DNA of 64,000 nt from Ceratopteris richardii (Eukaryota; Streptophyta; Polypodiopsida; Polypodiales; Pteridaceae), in NCBI GenBank assembly GCA_020310875.1, contig CM035413.1:184560618-184624617 (forward strand). Reading direction: 5' to 3'. The notes under the pieces are model-generated. The model searched no databases. It was not told the origin of the DNA and was given only the letters and a program-made list of their open reading frames with translations. Below, piece by piece: positions 23,710 through 35,568 of the stretch. Made by a program: the position numbers and the translations under genes. Every line of letters starts with the position of its first letter. Positions within the stretch are counted from its first letter, which is position 1.

Positions 23710-24065
23710 TGTTTAAACACTAAAAACTTTACAAAAACCATTGAGATCTAAGCAAAACATTTATCAATGAGATGCGTCGCCATGATTTCTACAGTCATAA
23801 TTGACTTATATATTCACAAATTCGTAAGTGGATTGTGACCAATACATTGTTATTCACTTTTTTCTTACTAATCTAACTATAATCCACTAATTAGGATCCT
23901 TTTGAAGTGAATATATGCTCAGTCATGTCCCACACTTTCTGTCCATTGCTCCCTTCATTCTAATTGATCTTTATCTACACAAAACTTATCTTTATCTTTG
24001 TTCATGCTCTTTGTTGACTTCATTATCCTTCATAAGCACCAATTTGTGATTGGTTTGCACCAACA
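23710..24065 (-). repeat. Copia-2 3' LTR
   Basis: The right end is secure (CACCAACA followed by the polypurine tract GCTCCCCCTCAATC on the plus strand). About 356 bp if the left end is at 23710. It carries a 22-bp block near 23805-23830 absent from the other LTR. Confidence 0.7.
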
Positions 24066-24885
24066 GCTCCCCCTCAATCACTAATTGTGATTATGCTGTG
24101 CTTCTTTATTCCTATCATCTCTTTAAATCTTAGTAACTTAGGTTCATCTAGACTCTTGGTTAACATATCTACTACTTGTTTTGTTGATGGATTATATATC
24201 ACTTCAATTTCTTTATGAAGTAAATTTTCCCTCAAGAAATGATATTGAATCTCAATATGTTTAGTCTTGGCATGAAAAACAGGATCAGCCACCAAGTAAA
24301 GTGAACTCATGTTATCACCATGTATAATTGGAACCCTTATTCAATTCAAATACTCTTCAAAAAATTCTTCATCCATATGACTTCCTTTTTTGTTTCTACC
24401 ATTTCCTTATAGTCACCTTCTGTGGATGACAAAGCAACTATGTGTTGCTTCTTTGAACACCATGATACAAGCTTATCTCCAATGTAGCATAATTATCCAT
24501 GAGTAAATCTTCTATCATTTGTACTACCTACCCAATCTGCATGAAACTATAGTACAAAACGTCATTAGAAGTTCCTTTGATGTATCTTTGCACTCTTTGT
24601 GCTGCAATCTAATGAGTTTTCTTTGGACAATGCATGAATTGTGACCAAATACCAACTACATATGAAAGATTTGGTCTTGTCAAGGTAGGATAAATCAGAC
24701 TTCCTACCAAACTTTGATACATCTTCATATCTTTGAACTCTTCACCTCCATACCTGCTTAGCTTATGATTTACCTCCAATGGGTTTGTTGAGATTTTGCA
24801 ATTTTCCATACTGAACTTTAACACAAGATTCTTCAAGTACCTTTCTTGTGTAACATACACTCCATGTTGAGTGTAGATGATCTCC
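24066..24885 (-). pseudogene. Copia-2 RT end and RNase H
   Basis: Minus-strand reading gives the RT end (GMEIIYTQHGVYVTQERYLKNL), the VNHKLS and YQSLVGSLIYPTLTRPNLSY blocks, and the RNase H end (FHAKTKHIEIQYHFLREN, MLTKSLDE). The middle of RNase H (24330-24600) is broken by frameshifts. The 5' continuation was displaced to 32121 by Copia-4. Confidence 0.88.
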
Positions 24886-24890
24886 ATGCC
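24886..24890. repeat. Target duplication of Copia-4, left (atgcc)
   Basis: ATGCC recurs at 32116-32120. Excision of Copia-4 and one copy rejoins the Copia-2 RT codons for LGM. Confidence 0.97.
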
Positions 24891-25120
24891 TGTTGGAGTT
24901 AGACGTCTGTGGAAGCATGTGAACAGCACAAGGAGGAAGAAGAAGCTTGGAGCACAACACACAATACTGAATGTATTACTAAAGAATGTACAAAGATAAG
25001 TAGCCCATTAGGGCAATAGGTGTATATACAAGCCGGGGGAAAAAAGCCTCCTAAAGAGTGAAAAAAGTACCCCGGCGGTCCTAGAGTGTTCACACACAGC
25101 ACTACCTAAATATATCAACA
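24891..25120 (-). repeat. Copia-4 3' LTR
   Basis: Starts TGTTGGAGTTAGACG and ends TATATCAACA; 230 bp, pairing with 31885-32115. The polypurine tract (AGGGGGGATT on the minus strand) adjoins at 25121. Confidence 0.96.
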
Positions 25121-25194
25121 AATCCCCCCTGGGAGTGATGCAGTGAACAAGTAGCTGGCACTCATGTATAAGGAAGTGACAAGCTATGTGGAAA

Positions 25195-26283
25195 TCAATC
25201 CACAAAATGAAGAAAACCCAAAGCTTTGCGGAAAGCTTCAAACTTCTCCCTAGGTAGAGCCTTCGTGAAAAGGTCTGCAATGTTCTCCTGCGTGGGCATA
25301 TATGCCAAGCTAATCTCCCCAGCAGAGATCCTCTCCCTGACATAATGATAATGCACCTCAATGTGCTTAGTGAGAGTATGGAACAAAGGGTTCCTCACAA
25401 CTGCCAATGCGCTCTGACTGTCAGTGAAGATGGTGGTGGTAGAAGACTGACCAACACCCAAATCAGCCATAAGGCGTCTGAGCCACACACACTCAACAGT
25501 CGCTATGAAAGTTGCCCTATACTTATCCTCACAACTGGAAGTGGCCACAGTAGGCTGCTTCTTGCTCAACCAAGGTATACATGAGCTACCAAGCATGAAG
25601 CAAAAGCCACTAGTGGACACGCGAGTGTCATAGCAACCAACCCAATCAGAGTCAGAAAAAGCATGCAAATCTAGTGGTAGTGATCCCCCCTTGGGATAAA
25701 ACAACCCAAGTAGCCGAGTACCACTCAAATAGCAAAAGATGTGCTTTATTGTCTGCCAATGCTTGAATCCTAGGAAATGCATAAACCTGCTCATCTGTGA
25801 GACAGGAAACTGAATATCTGGCCGAGTAATGCATAAGTAAATCAAGCATCCAATAGCCTGCTGATAGAGAACAACATCAAATGCATCTCCAGCATCATGA
25901 AGACTCAATCGTAAACATGTCTCCATAGGAGTGGCAATAGGCTTACAATCTTCAAGGCCAAAACATTGCAATAATGTGTCAATATATTTTGTTTGACACA
26001 AAGCCATTCCACCATCAACTTGCATAAACTGAATGCCCAAATAGTGATGCAAATTTCCCAAATCAAAAATCTCAAATGAGGCATACAAATCAGCCTTAAA
26101 ATCAGCAATATGCTTCTCAATAGGACCAGTGAGCAGCATGTCATCAACATAGACAACAATGATCAGAAGCACATCATTAGCACGCTTAACATATAAGGTG
26201 CTTTCAGTTGGACTGTTCTCAAAACCATCTGCAATTAGATAGGCATGTATCTTCTCATACCAAGCACGTGGTGCTTGCTTTAA
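25195..26283 (-). pseudogene. Copia-4 RT C-terminal half and RNase H (open frame)
   Basis: The frame is uninterrupted from the insertion junction to its natural stop. It contains KQAPRAWYEK, the catalytic YVDD (26140-26151), YQQAIGCLIYLCITRPDI, the RNase H core (AFSDSDWVGCYDTRVSTSGF, then VATSSCEDKYRA where relatives have SSxEAEY), and ends with ADLFTKALPREKFEAFRKALG. The 5' half of RT lies at 28358-28750 beyond the TIR element. Confidence 0.93.
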
Positions 26284-28353
26284 CACTAGTTTGGTACCAA
26301 AACAAGACACTTAAGTGTCCTTTTTTGACAATTTTCCAAAAAATCACACACCTTCTACAAAGAGAATTTGAGAAAATCCTTCAACACACATATTAAATAT
26401 AATTCAAAGGTTAAATGCAAAATTATAGAGCACAATAAATCATGTTTTTTGTTCATGTAAATAGCCTCTCAAGATGCTATGGTAGTAAACAGGATGAAAA
26501 TTCCTAATCAAATGTATTTTTATCAAAAGAAAAAAAATTCATCATATGAAAGAAAAAATTATAAACATTACTTGAAACATCAATCACATAGTATGAGCCT
26601 CAAACTCACTTAGAAAAATCATTTCAATTCAAATAAAATCAATTATTTGACTTTGTACACCAAAAACAACAACTAGATCTAAACATGGTTCAAACAAACT
26701 TATGGGGATCCACAGAGGTGTACAAATAAGCCAACAATCAAACAAGGTATGAAGACAGCAACCAAGGTACACACATATAAATCCAACTTCTATGACTCTA
26801 GTCTCCAAAAACAAAAAACTAAAGCCTACATATATGACTCATAAGAGTTTATGGACATCATCCAAGGTGTACACATTCAAGCTACCATGTGTGACATAAC
26901 AAACCAAAGCTTACATATAGGAGGCTAGATAATTTATTGAAACCCACCAAAATTTTCACGTCTTTGGACACGACCAAGAATCTTTTGTTTTGTGGGCATC
27001 AACCAGATTCTACAGATATAGTCATGAAGAGTTTGTGGACACATAACAAAGCATGTAGAGTTATGGAAGAGATCCAAGTTCTTCACATGAAGAAAGAAAA
27101 TAAGACATCAAACAAGGTGTACACATAAGGGAAGTACCAATCTCTAAAAATCACCCAAGTTTTTCAAATGTATGTACACCAAACAAAGTAGATATATGTG
27201 TGGACACTAACCAATCTATCCACATAGAAATATTAACATCCAATTGGAATAATTCCAAATTACAAACATTTAGCTTGATATTCAAGAAAATAAACTAGTT
27301 CCTACCAAGAAACAAGAGTCACATACATATAGAATCAAAAGAATATATAGTTCTAACATACTTAGTAAAAAAAATTTTTTGATAGTTGTTATATGCATAA
27401 ACACACAATCCCTTGCACACATCAACACATACTAAAAATAATACTAAAAAATCTTTGATATAATCTTCCATATCATAAAATGATAAGGATCATTTCATTG
27501 CATTATTTCCATCATGGATGTCATCTTCTTTTTATCAAATGAAATATGTATGCCATTTTTTTTCATTCTTATCACAATCACCATTGTTGATCACATATTA
27601 TTTGACTAGATTAAGAATGAAACATGGCATGAAAGCATACTTTGGAAGGTTTCATACTTAGAATAGCATTTAAATAATTATTATTTTTCATCATAATTTT
27701 TTATTTCACCTTTGAAGCTATGTTCTTTTCATGAACATAGAAATATATGCTTTGCAGATTCAGCATGAAAGTCAACACCAAATGCAATGGCTACTAGTTC
27801 AAAGTGGAGGCCTTCTAACTTTGAATAAAAATATGCATTCAATTAGTATGAAGGTTATCCATTGATAACCTACCAATTCTCTGAAATCTCACTTACACAC
27901 AAATTATAGTGAGCCATTCTTTAAAAGGTCCGATAAATGGCAATGATCTAGAGAAGGCAAGTTTTGAGTCCATGTTTATCACTTATGGAAGTGTCAACCT
28001 TCTCTAGAGATCCCTACACACTTGCTTTACACTGCCAAAGTCCATGAATAGCTCTCCATTTCATAAAACATGTCCAATTTGTCAAAATGTTTGAATTGTG
28101 TTATTTTTTTAGTTATGCTAAAAGTTGAGTTTTTAAAAATTTACATTTTCTTCTTCATTTAATAACCCATGTGAAGTTGTAAAATGTTAAAGATTATATT
28201 TTTCTCTAAAACTACATGATGTGGGCTATCAAATCCAAGTAATTATGCCATCAAAGCCTCAAGCATCTCATCAAGAAAAATCAATCAATTTGGAGTAAAA
28301 GCAGGACACTTGAGTGTCCCAGGACACTCAAGTGTCCTAGTACAGAACTAGTG
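26284..28353. mobile_element. Non-autonomous TIR transposon with TTAA duplication
   Basis: A 2070-bp insertion splits Copia-4 RT in the codons for GLKQAP. The ends are CACTAGTTTGGTACCA (left) and, read inward from the right, CACTAGTTCTGTACTA. TTAA stands at both flanks (26280-26283, 28354-28357), and removing the insert plus one TTAA restores the coding sequence. Subterminal GACACTTRAGTGTCC palindromes occur at both ends. The AT-rich interior shows no transposase. Because TTAA is palindromic, an alternative cut gives a TA duplication with ends ACACTAG, so piggyBac-like (TTAA) and Tc1/mariner-like (TA) readings both fit. The CACTA-like tip alone does not make it a CACTA element, since a 3-bp duplication does not fit. 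Confidence 0.85.
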
Positions 28354-28357
28354 TTAA

Positions 28358-28750
28358 ACCATATAATGCCTTCTTTAACCTGCACACCTGGTTTTCATGC
28401 CCTTTCTGCACAAAGCCACAGGGCTAAAAAACATACACTTCTTCATGCAAGTCACCATTCAGAAATGTTGTTTTAATGTCCAACTCATGTACATTCCAAC
28501 CATGATGAGCTACAAGTGCGCAGATGCTCCGAACAGTAGTCATACGGCATGTAGGTGCAAAGATCTCATCAAAATCAATGCCTCTTTCCTGTGCATAACC
28601 CTTTGCAACAAGCCTACCCTTATACCTGTCAACTGTACCATCTGGTTTATGCTTCAGCTTGTATACCCACTTGGTGCCAATGACCTTCTTGCTAGGAGGC
28701 AAGTCACATAAAGACCAAGTACCATTCTTCATTATTGCATCATATTCAGA
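28358..28750 (-). pseudogene. Copia-4 RT N-terminal half
   Basis: The minus strand reads WSLCDLPPSKKVIGTKWVYK, YKGRLVAKGYAQERGIDFDE and LDIKTTFLNGDLHEEVYVF. A stop at 28424-28426 is followed by further RT sequence ([11 protein letters not shown]) up to the TTAA of the inserted transposon. Confidence 0.9.
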
Positions 28751-29860
28751 TTAGATAGCAGCCATCCAATTTTCTGAATTTTGTGCTTCATCAAACGAAA
28801 CAGGCTCATTCTCATCACAGAGACAAGATGCAGCCATAGCATAGCAATCTGATGCAAAAGAGGCACTATGAGAGCCTGAACGAGTACGATATAACAGAGG
28901 TATATCTAATTTGCTGTCACGCAAAGTCTGCACCAACCATTTTGGCATAATTTTTGCCTGCTCAATATCAGCTCTCTCATCAACTAGTGCATCATGTAAA
29001 TCTGCATCAGAAATGCAATGATCTGCATCATCACATGAAACCTGCAAAGGCTTAGAAGTTGCCTCACCGGGACCAGCACTAGACTGTCCACCTATAAAAA
29101 GAGGCAGCAAAGTATCATACATGTCTTTGGAGCTAACAGATGTCTCCTTAGTGCATGAAAGCAATGGTTGAATAGCATCTTCCACAAAAACAACATCACG
29201 GCTAACCAGAATGCATTTATATGTGGATGATACAGACGATACCCTTTACTTTCAGAACTGTACCCAATAAAAATACATTTTAGTGCTTTATCATCCAATT
29301 TTCTGCAATGTTGTTCAGGCACTAATGCATATGTCAAACAACCAAAAACACGCAGATGAGCAACAGATGGCTTGCAATCATGCCAAGCCTCATATGGAGT
29401 GATAAACTACAGCACTTTAGTGGGATACCTGTTCAGTACATATGCTGCACACATGACAACCTCAAGCTAGAAACTATGTGGTAAAGCCTGACTCTTGACC
29501 ATACACCTCGCCATCTCCATGACTGACCTATTCTTTCATTCAGCAACTCTATTCTTTTGAGGTGTATACGGCACTGTACACTAGTGTTTTATCCCACATT
29601 CAGCCAGAAATGCATTAAAATCATAAGACATATATTCCCCCCCTCGATCAGAATGTAAGGTGCCCATTTTACATGCTGACAGATTTTCAACCAAAACCAA
29701 AAACTGTTTGAAGCACATGAACACTTCGGACTTTGCCTTCAATGGATATACCCATGCATGCCTAGAAAAATCATCGATGAAAGTCATGAGGTAAAGATAA
29801 TTCCCAAAAGAAGATGTCTGCATAGGACCACAGAGATCACTATGTACAAGCTGCAATTTC
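28751..29860 (-). pseudogene. Copia-4 integrase
   Basis: Core blocks are LVHSDLCGPMQTSSFGN, FIDDFSRHAWVYPLK and LHSDRGGEYMSYDFNAF (29581-29856). A stop falls near 29580, and then diverged SMVKSQALPHSF- and IFIGYSSESKGYRLYHP-like stretches follow on to the acidic linker before RT. Several stops and frame changes occur between 29090 and 29580. Confidence 0.85.
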
Positions 29861-30480
29861 TAAGTAGCCCCAATTGAACCATCTTTTGGAAAGGATGAAC
29901 GCTTCATTTTGCCCAAAATACAGCCTTCAAAAACATGTTTTCCAGGTGCCTCAAGTTTGGGCAAAGAGGACACCATTTCAGATTTATGCAGGCATAGCAA
30001 ACTAGCAAAATTCAGATGACCAAAGCGTGCATGCCAAAGCTTTGCATCTGACATAGCCTGAGAATCATTTACTGCACATGCCAAATCATTTACAGATCTT
30101 TCATAGTCTATGAGCTTATACAGCCCACGACATAAAATGCCAGAAGCAATTATCACATTGCCATTTGATAGATCATGAATTGTACACCTATCATCAAAAA
30201 ATTTCACAACCAAGCCAATCTTGGCTAATGTAGAAACTGATAACAAGTTCTTCTTGATCCCTGGCACAAATAAAGCATCTAACAAAGTGAAAGAACTACT
30301 ATCGGCAGTAGTCAAAATGATCTTACCAACTCCCACAACAAGATAAGAGGAGTTGTTGGCACATGTAACAATATTCCCTGTAGGGACAGGCTCGAGTGAA
30401 GAGAAGAAACTACGCTGCGAGGTAATATGTTTGGTCGCCCCACTGTCAAAATACCAAATATCTGAGTCTACTGCAGACAT
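29860..30480 (-). pseudogene. Copia-4 protease and GAG-pre-integrase region
   Basis: The frame is open over 206 codons. The aspartic protease site reads WYFDSGATKHIT near the start. The GAG-pre-integrase motif follows (LWHARFGHLNFASL). A stop just upstream at 30541 separates it from gag. Confidence 0.9.
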
Positions 30481-30540
30481 GCACTGCTCATGAGAAGATG
30501 GGTCAAAAGTGCAGACAATAGTAAACGCCCATTCTTTTTC

Positions 30541-31528
30541 CTACACAAGATTAGCACACTCTGTTTTTGGTGTAGAGGCCTCTGCGACAACCATTCCAGC
30601 CTCTTTCTTCTTTGCCTCTTTAGCAGGCAGTTTTGGACAGTTCTTTATGATATGATCATTTCCTTTACAATACTTGCAAAACAATTTCTGCTTTTCTGAT
30701 CTCTTCTCATCTTTATCTTCCTTCTTCGAATATGCAAAATTAGCAGATTTTTGCTTACTACTTGAAGAGCTCCATTTTTCTTTTCCCTTCTGACTAGCTA
30801 GGAAAGCTTGATCTGCAACTCGCATAATAGACCTGTTCTGCCTGGACTGACCTTCCTGCAACAGAATAGATAGTAACTCCTCAAATGATAAGGCATTTGG
30901 ATTGCCTTTCATCATCAACCGAAGAGTAGAAGCAAAACTCTGATATGAATCAGGAAGACCATTCAGAATGGTCTACACAAGTGATCTATCTGGTATATCC
31001 TCATCAACAGAAATCAATTGTTCCTTCAAGTCTTTGATCTTTGTTAGGAAACTGTCCATAGAATCACTTTCATTCATGTGCTCACTCTCCAAATGTTTTC
31101 GAAGGTAAGCAACATGAGCCTCATTCCTAGCTTGGTACAATGTGGTAAGTGTATCCCAAGCATCCTTAGCTGTTTTGCAAGAGCGAATGTGAGGAATAAT
31201 GGCACGTTTGACAGACAAAGCTATCAATGCATGTGTCTAGCTATCTCTGCCATCCCAACGAATCTTCTCTGTAGTAGGTGCAATAGAAACCGCAACACAA
31301 ACAGGAATAAGCATAATATCATCATCTTCGACACCTTTTGCATCAGCTTCAGTACCTGTAGTTGTAACAGCTGCAGGTGTGATAGGACGTTTTTCGACAC
31401 CTTGCACAATGTTCCAGTCCTTTTGCAACCAACACATGTCGCATCATATAAGCCCGTAATGGGTAGTTGGTACCATCCAACTTATCCTCAACAGCCAACA
31501 TACGGAATACATCACTGCTTTCAGCCAT
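30541..31528 (-). pseudogene. gag: Copia-4 gag
   Basis: It starts at ATG 31526-31528 (MAESSDVFRMLAVEDKLDGTNYPL), about 340 bp from the PBS. The UBN2-type Gag core (SCKTAKDAWDTLTTLYQARNE) and a CCHC knuckle (CKYCKGNDHIIKNC, 30637-30678) are visible. Frame changes occur near 31240 and 30950. Confidence 0.88.
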
Positions 31529-31870
31529 GGCCGGTGACTAAAATACCTTGATGCAGAAAATTGATTGTATCTCAAAAAGTTGAACAGAACTGCCCAGACG
31601 AATTCTTCTACACTTGTAGCAAACTTCGAGATGCTCATACTGGCAAAAACAAAACTGGTATATACCTTTGGCACAAAAAAACAAAATGGCATGCACAAGC
31701 ACTGCGATAGTGCGTTCGGAGGCCGAAACGAGCTCAGATCCTGATTTCGGCACCACATAGCAAAGCTATTTTGATCTCGGAAACACCTTGAGTATGCTCA
31801 CCAAAATTCGTGCAATCCTAAGACTACAACCGGAGGAGTGTCAACGGTGCCCTAGATGAAGCGACGACAT

Positions 31871-31882
31871 GCTCCGATACCA
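31871..31882 (-). other. Copia-4 primer-binding site
   Basis: The minus strand reads TGGTATCGGAGC, one base from the initiator tRNA-Met complement, two bases inside the 5' LTR. Confidence 0.9.
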
Positions 31883-31884
31883 AT

Positions 31885-32115
31885 TGTTGGAGTTAGACGT
31901 CTGCGGAAGCAGGTGAACAGCACAAGAAAGAAGAAGAAGCTTGGAGCACAACACACGATACTGAATGTATTACTAGAAAATGTATAAAGATAAGTAGCCC
32001 ATTAGGGCAATAGGCATATATACAAGCTAAGGGAAAAAAAACCTCCTAAAGAGGGAAAAAAGTGCCCCGGCGGTCCTAGAGTGTTCACACACATCACTAC
32101 CTAAATATATCAACA
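31885..32115 (-). repeat. Copia-4 5' LTR
   Basis: 231 bp, about 93% identical by eye to 24891-25120. Confidence 0.96.
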
Positions 32116-32120
32116 ATGCC
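32116..32120. repeat. Target duplication of Copia-4, right (atgcc)
   Basis: Exact partner of 24886-24890. Confidence 0.97.
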
Positions 32121-33426
32121 TAGGAAATAAGATAACTTTCCCAAGTCACTTGCATTAAACTCCTTCTCCATTTGCTTCTTGAGCCTTTGAATTCCTTTGA
32201 TATATATTCCTCATTATGGAGTCATTCCCTCCAAAGCTTTACAAGGTAACCTATTTACAAGATAGGTAGCTATGTTAATAGCCTCTGCCCATAAGTAATT
32301 AGGGCAATTCTTCTCCTTCATCATTGATCTAGAAAATTCCACAAGTGTTCTATTTCTCCTTCTCCATTTCGTTGAGGAGAGTACCTGCAAGTTACCTCTA
32401 TTTTTATACCTGCATTCCACAAGTAGTCATTAAATTCTTTGGAGAAATACTCTCCCCCTCCATCTGACCTCAATCTTTTGAGCTTTTGTCCTCTAATCCT
32501 TTCTGCATATGCATGATAATGTTTAAATGTATTAAGCACTTTGATTTGTCCTTGATCACATAAAGTGTGATCCATCTTGTTGCATCATCTACAAACAAAA
32601 CATAATATCTAGATCCATTGATACTATAATTCTTTGAAGGACCCCATACATCTATGTGAATTAATTCAAGCTTATTTGTATGCATAAATCCCTGCTTGTT
32701 ATATGATTGTTTGTGTGCTTTACGTAGCTGACAAGCTTCACACTTGTATGTCATGTGTTGAATATTGGGTAGACCTAGCACTGATCCATTCTTTACCATG
32801 TCTTTCATACCTCTCTCATTGAAATTTCCTAGTCTGTTATGCCATAGGTCCAACTCACTCATCTTTTGGCTTCCATAAGTAAACAAGGCATGTCCTACAT
32901 TACCTTACGCCTTAAGAGTAAAAAGTCTTTCTTTTTTTTACCTGTAACAATACTTTTATATCCTTGGTTTGGATCTTTAACATAAAATCCATCATTAGTG
33001 AATCTGACTCCATAAAATTTCTCAACAATTTGTTTTGCACTGATTAAATTCTTTGGAATTGTAAGAACATAGAGTACCTTACTTAAAAGTTTAATTCCAT
33101 TTTTTGTCTTCATTGATCCAATGCTCTACACTTTATGTTTGGTATTATCACTTGTTTGAATTGTGTATCCATTATTCACCTTTTCTTCCATCTCAATCAT
33201 CAAGGCAATGTCACCACTAAGGTGATTGCTACATCTTGATTCAATATAGAACACTCTTTGGTCTTCATTTGTTGCTTCATGTGTAGCATTCATAATTAGA
33301 GTTGAATCCTCCTTTCGGTCTAATGCATAGTTGTAGTAAGTGTTGTTGTAGGATTGAATTTGGAAGTTTCTTCCACCTCCTCTACCATATGAAATTCCTA
33401 CCATCTTTACCTCTAAAATTACCTCT
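32121..33426 (-). pseudogene. Copia-2 gag end, protease, integrase and RT scrap with internal deletion
   Basis: The minus strand reads a Gly-rich gag end (GRGGGRNF), a protease with FYIESRCSNH (DSG changed to ESR), GAG-pre-integrase (LWHNRLGNFNERG), and the integrase core ([36 protein letters not shown]). At GMTP near 32215 the sequence jumps directly to the RT block preceding SYFLGM. The integrase C terminus and most of RT, roughly 1.5-2 kb in a full element, are therefore deleted. Several frameshifts are present. Confidence 0.85.
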
Positions 33427-34329
33427 TTCTTTTTTACAAAAGGAAGTTCAGTCTTGACCTACTCTCCCAAACTTTAATTAAATAAAAAAAATAGGTAACA
33501 AGTGAATGGGACTAGTGCCCTTGGGACCCCCCGAATCCCACAAAGCAGGGATAGAACATGCAGGTCTAGAGAGACTTACAATAGAGTTTAATGACCCTCC
33601 CATCCCCTTCATGCCGGACCCACATGGATTTAAGCTTGTTTTTCTTGATGAGAGACACTTTATGATGCCTAAAAGGTGGGGACCTCTTAGAGTTGTACAT
33701 TCTTTTGCCAAGAAGGAATAGAGAATTCTCGATCGACTACTCTTTAGGGGGTGGCCAAAATTGCTAGCACACTGCTCCCTCTAAATCTTCCAAAGGGTTT
33801 CCGCTCTTATAGCATTCCAGAGTGCTGCTGAGAAGCCCATTGCTTCACCAAGAATTTCTTGTTTCTAGGTGATTTGTGTCTACAGTCTCAAAATATTCCC
33901 AAGGGTCTGCCACAACAGGCGAGACTTGGGGCAAGCAAAGAAGATGTGACCCAAATCCTCGATGTTGCGGTGGCAACGCTTGCACCATGGCACAGCCCCA
34001 CAAATTTTGTTAGCCTTTAGAATTGGTCTAGATACCGTGGTGGAGAATTTGCCACATGAGAACCGATTTCTTGATCTTGATGAGGGCATGCGAGATAGAC
34101 ATAACCTTCAAATCCCAACGTAGCTTTTTCCAAGCCAGCGACCACTTCTTGTTCAGAGTGATATGAAAGTCTGTGTTCACCTTGATTCTGGGAACTTTGG
34201 ACAAGCGATTGCCATTGTGCCACATAAGAACCTCATGGCATGGAAGATCCCCCCCAATGAGGTGTCGGGTTTTTGAACGTTGCCAAGCATTGTACCTACT
34301 CTGGAGGAGATTCTATGAAGAGATGGATT
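33427..34329 (-). pseudogene. LINE-2, 3' part (L1-type)
   Basis: On the minus strand this matches 15020-15917 of the first LINE: LQSRYNAWQRSKTRHLIGG, WHNGNRLSKVPRIK, LNKKWSLAWKKLRWDLK and the zf-RVT finger WCKRCHRNIEDLGHIFFAC. The 3' UTR and a T-run (poly(A) in element sense) at 33427-33434 mark its 3' end, which lies inside Copia-2 gag. It is cut at 34329 by the Copia-3 LTR. Confidence 0.88.
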
Positions 34330-35568
34330 TGTAGTTGATGAAGATGAAGTGGTGCTACAAAACCTTTGCCCTACACCAACCAAATGGACTCCAAAGATAT
34401 GTTTTGGGCACTTTTAGTTTGCCAAGGGATGTATTAGACACCCTATGTACCTTGAAAGACCACTCTCAAAAAGTTGAATCAAAACAGATAAGTTGGAGTA
34501 GATTCAAGAGCCAAAAACTTGCTATTTATGTTCATATACATGTCCAAAGTTTTGAACAATTCTCTGACGACATCAATTAACTTAATTCCTTTTGGAGAAC
34601 TCTTACTTGCTTAGTAAGCTACCAATAAAAGGTTATTTCAACCAAAATGATGGACTAGACAAGGAGAAAGAAGTTTAGCAAGTGATAGGATGACCCCGAT
34701 TTTCCTGGGCTGCAATAGTATATACCCGTGTGCAATAAAATAGAGATATCCCACGATTAACGAATCCAATGCTCACGAAACTTTGTATGCATATACTAGA
34801 CAGTATGAGGATTCTAAAAAGCTTTAGATAAGGGAAAATATTCAAGTAGACACTAAGAGACAGCTCTGACAAAATGGCTATTCTGAGAGAGTGCTAGTAG
34901 AGAAGAAGAAAATGAGGTGACAGTTGACTTCAAATGATCATAACTGAAGATGGAAACAACCAAATGCAATGAAAATTGGTGAGAATATAGTAGAGGTAGA
35001 GAGCTAACTTTAACAAGTTGAATCACTGAAAATGATGCACCGAGCTCAGAGAAATCATCTCTGCAATATGACTGAGAAAAATGAGAGATATGGTAGTGAA
35101 CAATATACCACAAGAACATGAAAATATGAACTCAAATGATCATGAAAATGAAAGTATATTGATTGTACAATACAATGGACTTACTGATACACATGTGTGC
35201 CTTGAAACCAAACCTTGATATGGCATAAGGCTCAGCTCTTGGAGGCCTTCTCTTAACCATGACTAAAAATGCCATGTATTTATAGTTGATCTTGAGAGCC
35301 TAACTTCCTAAAATCACTCTCCAATCTATTAAGGATTGATTTGATTCTCCAACTACCTTCAATCAAGAATTCATGGCTTCTCTTTCCTCTTTTGATCAAG
35401 TGGACTCAACCACTTTAGATTCTTTTACTTTTACATCAAGTAAAGGCTAAAAAATTACAAGAGGGAGTTCACAAGTGAACTCTAGAAGGAGAAGATATTT
35501 CCTTCAAGTTTCTAAGCCTTTTGATGACTCAAGCCAATACTTAGGCTTGGCATAGACTTGCTCCAACA
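34330..35568 (-). repeat. Copia-3 3' LTR
   Basis: It begins TGTAGTTGATG and ends CTCCAACA, followed by the polypurine tract complement GCTCCCCCTCAATCC. About 1239 bp, with patchy similarity to the Copia-1 LTR (GGTGCTRCAAAACC block and others). Confidence 0.8.

Larger units (their letters stand above)
24891..32115 (-). mobile_element. Copia-4, complete Ty1/copia element with a nested TIR element
   Basis: It has two short LTRs (230 and 231 bp), a PBS, a polypurine tract and a 5-bp duplication. The interior on the minus strand runs gag, protease, integrase, RT, RNase H. By eye the LTRs differ at about 17 positions (about 7%), so it is far older than Copia-1. RT is split by a 2070-bp insertion at 26284-28353. 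Net length without that insertion is about 5.15 kb. Confidence 0.96.

Noticed and set aside
26284-28353. Assignment to the CACTA superfamily from the CACTAG tip
   Set aside because: The deduced empty site requires a TTAA (or TA) duplication; a 3-bp duplication does not fit the flanks.
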